A DNA stretch of 11,302 nucleotides from UBA1858 sp963926275 (GTDB lineage: Bacteria > Pseudomonadota > Gammaproteobacteria > UBA4575). The position numbers were made by a program, and so were the translations under genes. Every line of letters begins with the position of its first letter. Position 1 is the stretch's first letter. Below are positions 1 through 6,544 of this stretch, one piece after another. The stretch lies in the NCBI GenBank assembly GCA_963926275.1, contig CAWUWP010000039.1, forward strand, positions 1-11,302. The letters are read 5' to 3'. The notes below the pieces were generated by a model. That model saw only the letters and a list, made by a program, of their open reading frames with translations, did no database searches and was not told the DNA's origin.

Positions 1-12
1 AATGTCTGCTTT

Positions 13-30
13 CGGCCAATAGCGGTCATT
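13..30 (-). repeat. Short interspersed repeat, copy 1
   Basis: The 18 bases here are identical to 285-302. Read on the minus strand the core is AATGACCGCTATTGGCCG. The flanks at 1-12 make the whole of 1-30 an imperfect palindrome, because AATGTCTGCTTT on the left resembles AATGACCGCTAT read from the other end. The copy overlaps the stop codon of the small gene at 26-280. Its function is unknown; it could be a mobile miniature repeat or a transcript-end structure. Confidence 0.7.
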
Positions 31-280
31 TGCTTGTTTGAGACTTGTGGTCGTTTTCATTTGTAGCTCGCACTGCTTTCACGATACACACAATAGACAC
101 TATAAAGAAAATCACGCAAAGTGCTAATGAGCTGTATGTTCAAATTGCGGCTTTATCAGTTGGCCATTGTTGTGAAGCATCCAACCAAGAATAATATACG
201 ACACTTATCATTGAATAAATCGAAGCTAGTAGAGAAATTACTCCACATATCCACAATAATATAATTCCTTTTTTAGTCAC
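26..280 (-). pseudogene. Small two-TM membrane protein gene with in-frame TGA
   Basis: On the minus strand a frame opens at GTG (278-280) and runs to TGA at 26-28, about 84 codons. It is interrupted by TGA at 140-142 (codon 47). The first part (VTKKGIILLWICGVISLLAS onward) has a hydrophobic helix. The same frame after the stop encodes a second helix (ALCVIFFIVSIVCIVKAV) and a polar tail ending in SQTSK. A membrane helix in the same frame on both sides suggests one gene disabled by a point mutation. A 46-residue product is possible instead. A TTG at codon 9 has a better ribosome-binding site (AAGGAA) than the GTG. The gene lies between two copies of the GGCCAATAGCGG repeat. I recognise no family. 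Confidence 0.5.
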
Positions 281-284
281 TTAC

Positions 285-302
285 CGGCCAATAGCGGTCA
301 TT
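285..302 (-). repeat. Short interspersed repeat, copy 2
   Basis: This is identical over 18 bases to copy 1 at 13-30. It lies between the stop of the 340-531 gene and the start of the 26-280 gene. After the core both copies go on with similar bases (TGCTTGTTTG against CGTTTG on the plus strand), so the conserved unit is a little longer than the exact match. Confidence 0.7.
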
Positions 303-339
303 CGTTTGAATGTACCAATAAAAATTTCATTCGTCGCAA

Positions 340-531
340 TCATCTTTGCGAGCGGTATTTAAAAACTATATAAAAACAATATAAGGCAAACATAAATGCT
401 GCTAGTGAAACAACAATTCTACCTTCACCAATAGGATACCCCCAGACAGTTCCAGTATTTAGAATATTCAGACCAAGCAGAATAGATGAAATTCCAGTTA
501 ATAGACCTAATAATTCATTTTTCTTAAACAT
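340..531 (-). CDS. Small hypothetical membrane protein (63 aa)
   Basis: The protein has 63 residues. A short charged start (MFKKNE) is followed by a hydrophobic segment at about 7-27, a short loop with GTVWGYPIGEGR, a second hydrophobic segment at about 38-57, and a basic tail (KYRSQR). This suggests two inner-membrane helices joined by a short loop. The ATG at 529-531 is preceded only by a weak purine stretch (AAGAAA). The gene is co-directional with the broken small membrane gene at 26-280, and repeat copies lie on both sides. I recognise no family and assign no function. It could belong to the many small lineage-specific membrane proteins of accessory regions, or be non-functional. The two clean helices and the intact frame favour a real gene. 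Confidence 0.5.
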   Translation of the reverse strand: MFKKNELLGLLTGISSILLGLNILNTGTVWGYPIGEGRIVVSLAAFMFALYCFYIVFKYRSQR

Positions 532-566
532 TTTCTTATGTATCAGTCTTTCTTATATAACGTACG

Positions 567-580
567 CTTACGGCCAGTAG
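567..580 (-). repeat. Short interspersed repeat, truncated copy 3
   Basis: On the minus strand the sequence reads CTACTGGCCGTAAG. It resembles the part of copy 2 that reads CTATTGGCCGGTAAG, with one substitution and one missing base. The AGCGGTCATT half seen in copies 1 and 2 is missing. The truncation falls exactly where the next repeat family begins (581), as if that element had replaced the rest of the copy. Confidence 0.35.
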
Positions 581-649
581 AAGAATCGGGGATAGACCAC
601 GGTTTTAAGATTAGCAAGAATCGGGGACAGACCACGGTTTTAAGATTAG
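581..649. repeat. Tandem 34-bp repeat with GGGGACAGACCACGG core
   Basis: Two 34-bp copies lie at 581-614 and 616-649, separated by one base. They differ at a single position (GGGGATAG against GGGGACAG). The core CGGGGACAGACCACGGTTTT occurs again, inverted, at 735-754. From memory, cores of this kind are common in intergenic DNA of proteobacteria near REP-associated tyrosine (Y1) transposase genes. No such transposase is present here, so that link is inference. Confidence 0.75.
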
Positions 650-677
650 TAGAAATGGCTGGTTGATGTTCTGCTGG

Positions 678-697
678 ATTCCCGCCTTCGCGGGAAT
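678..697. repeat. Perfect hairpin ATTCCCGC-CTTC-GCGGGAAT
   Basis: This is an 8-bp perfect stem with a 4-base loop, lying between the direct and inverted copies of the 581-764 repeat family. The arms match the ATTCCCGC(N)GCGGGAAT pattern known as dRS3 in Neisseria and found widely in other proteobacteria. It is a repeat element rather than a normal terminator, since no T tract follows. Confidence 0.7.
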
Positions 698-734
698 GAC
701 GTTTATTATTTTAGAAGGAATCTTAAAGAAGAAG

Positions 735-754
735 AAAACCGTGGTCTGTCCCCG
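735..754. repeat. Inverted copy of the GGGGACAGACCACGG core
   Basis: This 20-bp segment is the exact reverse complement of 622-641. Together they could form a long stem around the 678-697 hairpin. In this copy the sequence flanking the core carries an extra CTTCTTCTT (read on the minus strand) before the shared TAAGATT. The broken GGDEF-EAL gene begins about 12 bases downstream, so the element marks the breakpoint. Confidence 0.7.
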
Positions 755-765
755 GTTTTGAGATA

Positions 766-1876
766 GATTTAATTGCGCGTTATGGTGGGGATGAATTCAT
801 TGCTGTTGTTCCTTTTCACGATAAAAATGATGTAGAGAAAATTGTTGCTAAGATTATACAAGTACTTTCAGAAGTATTTTATATTGATAGCCATGAACAA
901 TTTATCGGTGCAAGTATTGGAATTTCTGTATCGCCTAAAGATAGCAAGAGTTGTGATGGTCTGATTCAAAAAGCTGCGATTGCAATGGATAATGCAAAGC
1001 AAAGAGGTCGTGGTAAATATGTATACTTTTCAGAATCGATGCAAGATGATATTCGTGAAAAATCAAGCCTTGAAACTGATTTGTTTCGTTCCATTGAGCG
1101 AAATGAAATTTCTTTGATGTATCAACCGCAAATAGATTTAAGTACCGGTCAAGTTTCGGGGGTTTGAAGCTTTGGTGCGTTGGTATAATGCAGAAAAAAG
1201 TGCGATTGATCCTGAACAATTTATTTCTTATGCTGAGGAAAATGGATTTATTATTCAGCTTGGAAAGTGGGATATGCAAGAGGCACTGAAACAGTGTGAA
1301 AAGTGGAAGGTTGAACATCAAATCATTCCAAGAATTGCCATTAATGTTTCTGCGCGACAGCTACATGATGAGAGTTTTCTAGCGGATGTAGAAGAGATTT
1401 TTTCTAATTTCAATATTAACGGGACAACTATAGAGTTTGAGATTACAGAAAACTTATTTCTGGGCGACGATCAACATACATTAGACTTGCTGAGCAACAT
1501 TAATTGTATGGGGATAGAGCTTGCAATTGACGATTTTGGCAAAGGATACTCTTCATTAAGAAGTCTTAAAAAATTGCCCGTGCAAACATTTAAAATCGAT
1601 AAATTGTTTGTTAAAGATATTGTGACGGACAGTGATTCCTTGGCTATTGTAAGAGCTATTATTGCATTGGGTAGGGAGCTGAATAAAGAAATTATTGTAG
1701 AAGGTGTTGAGACTGCTGAGCAGCTGGATATCTTGAGAGGTTTGGGCTGTCATCACGCGCAAGGCTATTATATTGGTAGACCTGGTTCGGCGCAGGAACT
1801 AACGAAGATGATGAATTCTACATCTCAACTGAATAATGCTCGAACAATCATGAGCTCTAGCATAGGAATAAAGTGA
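766..1876 (+). pseudogene. Truncated, frameshifted GGDEF-EAL cyclic-di-GMP gene
   Basis: Intact relatives make (GGDEF) and break (EAL) cyclic di-GMP. The readable frame starts at DLIARYGGDEF (766-798), so the GGDEF signature is present. Everything upstream is missing: the sensor part, the first half of the GGDEF domain, and the R of the RxxD inhibitory site. The first frame ends at TGA 1165-1167. The EAL domain resumes one base out of phase with EALVRW, so one extra base lies in the GGGGGTTT run at 1158-1165. The rest of the EAL domain looks complete: NVSARQL, EITE, IDDFGKGYSSL (K where T is usual), KIDKLFV, EGVET and QGYY. The 1172-1876 part could be expressed as an EAL fragment from TTG at 1172, but no good ribosome-binding site is seen. 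It is most likely dead; a one-base sequencing error would remove the frameshift but not the truncation. Confidence 0.85.
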
Positions 1877-2030
1877 AGAAAGAGGTCAGGTCTTTGATTT
1901 ATAATAGCTAGTACACTCCCAATTGTAGCGCTCACCAATACCTACCAAAACGGATAAAAGTGATAGAAGGCTTTTATTATGTTTAGTCTTATAGCAGACT
2001 AGGCTCTATATCTAACGAACAAGGATAAAC
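1877..2030. other. Intergenic region with repeat-like segment and small dyad
   Basis: Positions 1879-1905 (AGAAAGAGGTCAGGTCTTTG onward) recall another short intergenic sequence I associate with REP-type repeats in proteobacteria; this is memory, not a search. A perfect 6-bp inverted repeat, TAGTCT-TATAGC-AGACTA, lies at 1984-2001, about 30 bases before the DUF2721 start. It could be an operator or a leader hairpin. TATAAT at 1900-1905 could be a -10 box, but I see no convincing -35 sequence. Confidence 0.3.
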
Positions 2031-2498
2031 ATGGAACAGATTCCTGTTGCTGAAATATCACAAGTGATTACTTTGGCGGTTGCGCCAGTATTCTTGCTGG
2101 CAGGTATTGCCGGATTTTTAACAATCCTATCTCATCGTCTTAGCCGGGTAGTCGATCGAACTCGCCATGTGAGTCGTTTTATTCGTGATGTTAAATTAGA
2201 GGATCATAAAAAGCCGCTTGACCTTGAGATGTGTTTGTTAGCGAAGCGGACTCAATTGATTAATTGGGCGTTGCGATTTTCTGTTTGTGGTGCACTGGCT
2301 ATCTGCCTAGTTATTATGTGTCTTTTTGTGAGTGAATTTGTATTGATTAACATGGGTTCGTTAATTGCGTTGTTATTTATCTCTGCGATGGTGTTGGTCA
2401 TCATGTCTTTGTTGTTACTGCTAATGGAAGTTAATATTTCTACCAGCAATTTGCGCAATGATATTGAGCACTTACTCGTAAAGCCGAGTTCTGAGTGA
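2031..2498 (+). CDS. DUF2721 family membrane protein
   Basis: This 155-residue protein is typical in length and layout for DUF2721. A helix at about 11-33 (ITLAVAPVFLLAGIAGFLTI) is followed by the family signature HRLSRVVDRTR at 36-46. A charged cytoplasmic stretch comes next, then two more hydrophobic helices at about 79-101 and 107-131, and a short polar tail. The biochemical role of the family is unknown; it is an inner-membrane protein. The ATG is preceded by AAGGAT at good spacing. It is followed after 31 bases by the methyltransferase-like gene in the same direction, so the two may be cotranscribed. The upstream neighbour is a dead gene and gives no functional hint. Confidence 0.85.
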   Translation: MEQIPVAEISQVITLAVAPVFLLAGIAGFLTILSHRLSRVVDRTRHVSRFIRDVKLEDHKKPLDLEMCLLAKRTQLINWALRFSVCGALAICLVIMCLFVSEFVLINMGSLIALLFISAMVLVIMSLLLLLMEVNISTSNLRNDIEHLLVKPSSE

Positions 2499-2529
2499 TT
2501 CAGGCAAGGAAAACGAATATAGGTATATT

Positions 2530-2982
2530 ATGTCTAAAGTGAATAAGACAAAGTTTTTGCCGCCTTATGGTGTGTTAACTTCAATGTCAGTGATGTATTT
2601 GTTGGATAAGTTTTTTCCTGTCCTTAGTTGGCAAAATACACGAATCATTGCTTATCTATTATTAGCTGGTTCATTCTTGTGTGTTTTATATTGTGCTTAT
2701 ATTTTCTATAAAAATAAAACTCACATAGAACCGTTTAAAGTGTCGTCGTTCTTGATTCTATCCTGGCCATATACCGTCACTCGCAATCCAATTTATCTTT
2801 GTATGTGTATATTTTTGACTGGCTGGGCTATGTTCTTAATGTCTATTAGTGCTTTTGTCGCTATCCCTGTCTTTGCTTTTTGGATTCACTATAAGTTTGT
2901 CTTGCAAGAAGAGGTAATGTTGGAAGAAAAATTTTCACAAGACTATCTAACTTATAAAAATCGAGTGCGTCGTTGGATTTGA
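2530..2982 (+). CDS. Isoprenylcysteine/phospholipid methyltransferase-like membrane protein
   Basis: This is a 150-residue membrane protein of the ICMT/PEMT-like group of S-adenosylmethionine-dependent methyltransferases. Two or three hydrophobic helices cover about 11-60. Then come His65 in THIEPFK, the conserved segment WPYTVTRNPIYL (79-90), a helical hairpin at about 91-122, and the C-terminal signature with E127-E128, Y139, Y142 and a final RRWI. The PYxxTRNPxYL and EE...Y..Y...RRW pattern is the cofactor-binding core of the family. The usual glycine before PY is a tryptophan here. The substrate is unknown in bacterial members; lipid or small-molecule methylation is possible. The ribosome-binding site is weak. 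It converges with the regulator gene at 2990, leaving 7 bases between stop codons. Confidence 0.8.
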   Translation: MSKVNKTKFLPPYGVLTSMSVMYLLDKFFPVLSWQNTRIIAYLLLAGSFLCVLYCAYIFYKNKTHIEPFKVSSFLILSWPYTVTRNPIYLCMCIFLTGWAMFLMSISAFVAIPVFAFWIHYKFVLQEEVMLEEKFSQDYLTYKNRVRRWI

Positions 2983-2997
2983 TAGTTGTCTAACTAT
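2982..2997. terminator. Small hairpin at convergent gene ends
   Basis: ATAGTT-GTCT-AACTAT is a perfect 6-bp stem with a 4-base loop. It overlaps the last base of the methyltransferase-like gene and the stop codon of the convergent regulator. The position suits a shared terminator, but the stem is AT-rich and no T tract follows on either strand, so the call is weak. Confidence 0.25.
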
Positions 2998-4054
2998 TAA
3001 GAAAGTCTTTGGCACTAACTAATGTGCCGACTGAATCTAATTGGTAGCCAGGTAGGTTGCATATCTGTTCTGCGAATGCATGAGTCTTAATGTTATCGAT
3101 GAGTGTTTGGATGGGTAATTTCTCGATCGAATCAGTTTTGCATGCCAGCACGTATTGCTCCGAGATGATTGGGATGAAGTCTAGATTGAATTTTCTTGCC
3201 GCATATTCAATACCAAAACCAATATCAGCTGCACCACTCGCGACATGAGCAGCGACTGCTGTATGCGTATATTCTTCAGTTTGGTAGCCGTTGACTAGAT
3301 TGTTATTAATGCCACAGCAGCTTAATAGTTCATCTAACAAGATTCTTGTGCCAGCAGACTTCTGTCGATTGATGAATTGGATGTTAGGATTGATGAGGGC
3401 TGATAAAAAGCGGATTGATTTTGGATTATCTTTTTGAACAATGAAGCCTTGTTGACGTAGCACCATTCTAATAATGGTATGTTTGCTGTTAGATAAAGCA
3501 CGGTAATGTTTGCGACCAATTTTCTTTCTTATCAGTGGATGAGTGCAAATATGAAAGCCGGCAATGTCACAATCTTCATTAATAAGAGAATCGATAGCTT
3601 CTGCGCTACCCATGTACTTAATGTCTATGGGGTTATCGTCTTGGTCTAGATTAGGTATCACATCGATGGCATAACCATGGCTTGCATGGATTCTTAATAT
3701 GTTTTCACCTTCACCTAATAAACTGTTGAGTTCTCGGTTGATAGTGGAGGCAAGTGTGCTGATGCTAGGTCTTAGATGGGCATCAATTAAGCCTTCAGCC
3801 CAGACAAATTTTTCTCCTAGTTCAGTTAACCGAGTGCCTTGGCCTTTGCTTTGTGTGACTAACGGTTTACCCAGCTGGACGTTCCATTTTTTTATAATAT
3901 TCCAGGCGTGGCGATATGAAATATTGGCATGTTCGGCGGCTTTGGTCAGCTTGTGGTCTGTTTGCAGGTAACGCAGTAATTCAAATAGCACCGGGTCTAT
4001 TGGGCCAGTTTGATCGGTTGAGAACTTCCAGGCGGGGGATATTGATAATTTCAT
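2990..4054 (-). CDS. ModE-like regulator with binding-protein-like ligand domain
   Basis: The protein has 354 residues. Residues about 15-90 form a ModE/LysR-type winged helix-turn-helix: KLTKAAEHANISYRHAWNII, then LGKPLV and GTRLTELG. Residues about 118-350 resemble the periplasmic-binding-protein-like domain (COG1910/PF12727 type) in molybdate- or tungstate-related regulators: IRIHASHGYAIDVIP, then GSAEAIDSLINEDCDIAGFH, and later an AAHVASGAADIGFGIEYAA segment typical of such folds. It likely senses an oxyanion in the cytoplasm and controls the divergent porin-tupA-symporter genes. That is inferred from the divergent layout and from the ligand domain matching a TupA neighbour. The ATG at 4052-4054 has only a weak upstream GAG. 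No signal peptide is present. The exact ligand and the direction of control (activator or repressor) cannot be read from the sequence. Confidence 0.8.
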   Translation of the reverse strand: MKLSISPAWKFSTDQTGPIDPVLFELLRYLQTDHKLTKAAEHANISYRHAWNIIKKWNVQLGKPLVTQSKGQGTRLTELGEKFVWAEGLIDAHLRPSISTLASTINRELNSLLGEGENILRIHASHGYAIDVIPNLDQDDNPIDIKYMGSAEAIDSLINEDCDIAGFHICTHPLIRKKIGRKHYRALSNSKHTIIRMVLRQQGFIVQKDNPKSIRFLSALINPNIQFINRQKSAGTRILLDELLSCCGINNNLVNGYQTEEYTHTAVAAHVASGAADIGFGIEYAARKFNLDFIPIISEQYVLACKTDSIEKLPIQTLIDNIKTHAFAEQICNLPGYQLDSVGTLVSAKDFLNS

Positions 4055-4160
4055 ATGAACTCGTGTGCTTAACTATAATGGCAAATAATATCATATTGCA
4101 CAAATTTACGATGAAATTACAATAGTGTCTTAATTATCACCCTAAAATATAAGAACAATA
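4055..4160. promoter_or_regulatory. Divergent promoter/operator region of the oxyanion module
   Basis: This 106-base region separates the regulator from the porin. For the plus strand a plausible promoter is TTGCAC (4096-4101), a 16-base spacer, and TACAAT (4118-4123, 5 of 6 to consensus). GCAAATAATATCATATTGC (4081-4099) has GCAA/TTGC ends and an AT-rich centre, and it overlaps the proposed -35. It is a candidate site for the regulator, though the dyad arms are only 4 bp if no bulge is allowed. For the minus strand, TATAGT (4073-4078 read in reverse) could be a -10. Confidence 0.35.
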
Positions 4161-5591
4161 ATGCATAAGTTTCAAATGTCTCGATTCTCGATGATATTAA
4201 TTTTGATGCCAATGAGCTTATTCCTTATATGTTTAGCATGTGCTAGTAATGCTACTGCTGCGCAAGACAAGGCCTGGTCATTAAATTCAGTGCTGGAGAC
4301 TCCCAACGGGTTAAGCATTTCCGGTCAACACCGAACGCGATATGAAGCGCTTGATTGGCAATTTCGTGCAGGAGGCAATGGAGATGATCAAATCCTTGTG
4401 TTCAGAACCAATATTTTAGCGCGTGTTACTTGGAGCCAATGGGAACTGAGTGTTGAGTTATTAGACTCAAGGCAAGCGCATGCCAATGACAATACAAAGA
4501 TAACTTCCGGTGATGTGAATCCCCTCGATGCATTACAAACTTACATTCAGTGGAATGATGCAGATATTTCGCACAACGGTGTGGTGAATAATGTACGTAT
4601 GGGTAGATTCACGATGGATGTGGGTAGTCGCCGTTTTGTGGCACGCAATAAATTCCGAAATACAATCAACTCATTCACTGGCATAGACTGGAGTGGAACC
4701 AGGGCTAATGGTGAACAGATACGTGCATTTTATACCTTGCCAGTGCAAAGATTACCGAGAGAATTTGATAGAAGAAAGCGTAATAGAACGCAAGGCGATG
4801 ACCAGGATACCGAGGTAGCCTTCTGGGGCGGCTATTATAAATTGCCAAATATCGCGCTAAGTCAGTGGAAGAGTGAGGCTGAATTATTTTATTTTGGGTT
4901 AGATGAAAATGACACTCATAACCGCGCAACACGCAATCGTGATATTCATACATTCGGTGGTCGTGTATATAAAAATAATTCACTCAATGAATTTGATTAT
5001 CAAATTGAGGCGGTTTACCAGTTTGGAGAATCTCGAGCAACCAGGTCTGCGAGCGATAGAGAAAACCTGGATCACTTAGCCTATTTTGGGCGTGCGGAGT
5101 TGGGGTATAGTTTTGCAGCGGAGGGGTCACCAAGACTGATTGCTCAGTTTGATTATGCTAGCGGTGACAGTAATCCCAATGATGGTGATAACAATCGCTT
5201 TGATAGTTTATATGGTGTAAGACGTTTTGACTTTGGCCCGCTAGGTATTTATGGGCCATTTGCTCGCACTAACATTATTTCACCGGGGTTACGTTTACAA
5301 CTCAAGCCCAGCCCAAAAGTGTCTTTGTTTTTTGCACATAGAGGCTACTGGTTAGCATCCAATAAGGATGCGTGGGTTGTCGCGGGAGTGCGTGATCGTG
5401 AGGGTGACTCAGGGAGTTACCTAGGGCAGCAATTTGAAGCACGTTTGCGTTGGGATATTGTTCCAGAAAATCTACGTTGGGAAATTGGAGGTGCTTACTT
5501 GTTTGAAGGCGAGTTTGCTGATAACGCCCCTAATGCTAATAATGAAGGTGATTCTAACTTCTTATACAGCCAGTTCACATTTTCTTTCTAA
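4161..5591 (+). CDS. Alginate-export-family outer-membrane beta-barrel (porin)
   Basis: The protein has 476 residues. An N-terminal signal peptide has a hydrophobic core at about 11-29 and likely cleavage after Ala34 (ATAA/QD). Translation could start instead at Met6. The mature part alternates polar and aromatic residues as in a barrel: SGQHRTRYEAL, VFRTNILARVTW and WELSVELLDSRQ near the start. Around residues 331-365 comes FDYASGDSNPNDGDNNRFDS, a pattern seen in alginate-export (PF13372) porins. It ends in SQFTFSF, with the terminal Phe expected of a BAM-inserted barrel. The family includes AlgE-type and other substrate-selective channels, so the name does not prove alginate transport. Next to tupA, a role in letting an oxyanion through the outer membrane is more likely; this is inference. 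It leads the tupA/SSS genes, with 33 bases to tupA. Confidence 0.75.
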   Translation: MHKFQMSRFSMILILMPMSLFLICLACASNATAAQDKAWSLNSVLETPNGLSISGQHRTRYEALDWQFRAGGNGDDQILVFRTNILARVTWSQWELSVELLDSRQAHANDNTKITSGDVNPLDALQTYIQWNDADISHNGVVNNVRMGRFTMDVGSRRFVARNKFRNTINSFTGIDWSGTRANGEQIRAFYTLPVQRLPREFDRRKRNRTQGDDQDTEVAFWGGYYKLPNIALSQWKSEAELFYFGLDENDTHNRATRNRDIHTFGGRVYKNNSLNEFDYQIEAVYQFGESRATRSASDRENLDHLAYFGRAELGYSFAAEGSPRLIAQFDYASGDSNPNDGDNNRFDSLYGVRRFDFGPLGIYGPFARTNIISPGLRLQLKPSPKVSLFFAHRGYWLASNKDAWVVAGVRDREGDSGSYLGQQFEARLRWDIVPENLRWEIGGAYLFEGEFADNAPNANNEGDSNFLYSQFTFSF

Positions 5592-5624
5592 TCGTTAATT
5601 TATTTTTTTAAAGGCATAGTTATA

Positions 5625-6464
5625 ATGAATAAAATGTTAAAAATTATTGTTGCTAGCGTTATTCTGCTGGCGGCACAGCTCAGTTATACGCAAGACAATC
5701 CTTTTATTCTGTTGCAGTCGACAACATCAACTAAAAATTCCGGGTTGTATGATTATTTGCTTCCAGAATTCAAATTAGAGTCAGGCATAGACGTGAGAGT
5801 GGTTGCTGTCGGTACCGGCCAAGCATTGCGAAATGCCCGCAATGGTGATGCAGATGTATTAATAGTGCATGCGAAATCAAGAGAACAAGCATTTGTTACT
5901 CAAGGTTATGGCATGCAGCGTCATGAACTGATGTATAACGATTTTGTGGTGGTAGGCCCCAGGTCTGATCCGGCAGAAGTGTTGGCAACAAATAATGTCA
6001 AACGGGCCTTACAAAAGATAGCGCAGAAACAATCCGTGTTTGTGTCTAGAGGTGATGACAGCGGCACTCATATTAAAGAATTATCGTTGTGGGATATGGC
6101 AGGCGTTGATGCGGTTAAAGACAGTGGCACTTGGTATCGTGAAGCGGGAGCAGGGATGGGGGCTACTTTAAATACGGCGGTGAGTATGAATGGCTATACC
6201 CTTACCGACCGTGCAACCTGGATTAGTTTTGGCAATAAGCAAAACCATGTGATGGTATTAGAAGGTGATCCACCGTTGCATAATCAATACAGTGTGATTG
6301 CGATGAATCCTGCCAAGCATGCGAATGTTAAAGTCGAGTTGACTCAAAAATTTGTTGATTGGTTGTTAAGTGATCGAGGTCAACAGTTAATTACAGGTTA
6401 TCGAGTACAGGGTGAGCAATTATTCTTTCTGCCTTCATCCTTAGCGAAAACTAAGCCTGAATAG
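5625..6464 (+). CDS. tupA: TupA-like tungstate/molybdate periplasmic binding protein
   Basis: The protein has 279 residues. A signal peptide at about 1-22 (MNKMLKIIVASVILLAAQLS) is followed by the TupA hallmarks in order: STTSTKNSGLYDYLLPEF (32-49), where TupA usually has TTTST; VGTGQALRNARNGDADVLIVH (62-82); YNDFVVVGPRSDPAE (104-118); SRGDDSGTHIKELSLW (141-156); GAGMGATL (175-182); YTLTDRATW (191-199). TupA binds tungstate, and more weakly molybdate, in the periplasm and normally delivers it to the ABC permease TupB with ATPase TupC. Neither partner is in this window. The next gene is an SSS symporter. The ribosome-binding site AAAGG lies slightly far from the ATG. Family membership is firm; the exact anion is inferred, and the partner is unknown. 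Confidence 0.88.
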   Translation: MNKMLKIIVASVILLAAQLSYTQDNPFILLQSTTSTKNSGLYDYLLPEFKLESGIDVRVVAVGTGQALRNARNGDADVLIVHAKSREQAFVTQGYGMQRHELMYNDFVVVGPRSDPAEVLATNNVKRALQKIAQKQSVFVSRGDDSGTHIKELSLWDMAGVDAVKDSGTWYREAGAGMGATLNTAVSMNGYTLTDRATWISFGNKQNHVMVLEGDPPLHNQYSVIAMNPAKHANVKVELTQKFVDWLLSDRGQQLITGYRVQGEQLFFLPSSLAKTKPE

Positions 6465-6544
6465 TTAATAATAATTTATAAAATGTAATCGCTGGGTTAA
6501 AACTAAGGTCTCGTGTTGATAAGTAATAAACCTATAGAGGAAAG

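Noticed and set aside
1..580. Integron gene cassettes with attC sites
   Set aside because: The spacing resembles cassettes, but no GTTRRRY/RYYYAAC core pair or typical attC imperfect palindrome is seen, and no integrase gene is present.
581..764. CRISPR array
   Set aside because: There are only two direct copies separated by one base and one inverted copy. No spacers of regular length and no cas genes are present.
1158..1167. Programmed ribosomal frameshift in the GGDEF-EAL gene
   Set aside because: The run GGGGGTTT is not a classical slippery site with a downstream structure, and the gene is already truncated at its 5' end.
935..1321. 128-residue minus-strand open frame
   Set aside because: It lies opposite the GGDEF-EAL sequence, whose plus-strand translation carries clear motifs on both sides of the frameshift. 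It has no recognisable features of its own.
3699..4125. Plus-strand open frames opposite the regulator start
   Set aside because: They are antisense to the conserved helix-turn-helix region and run into the divergent promoter region. There is no ribosome-binding site or motif.
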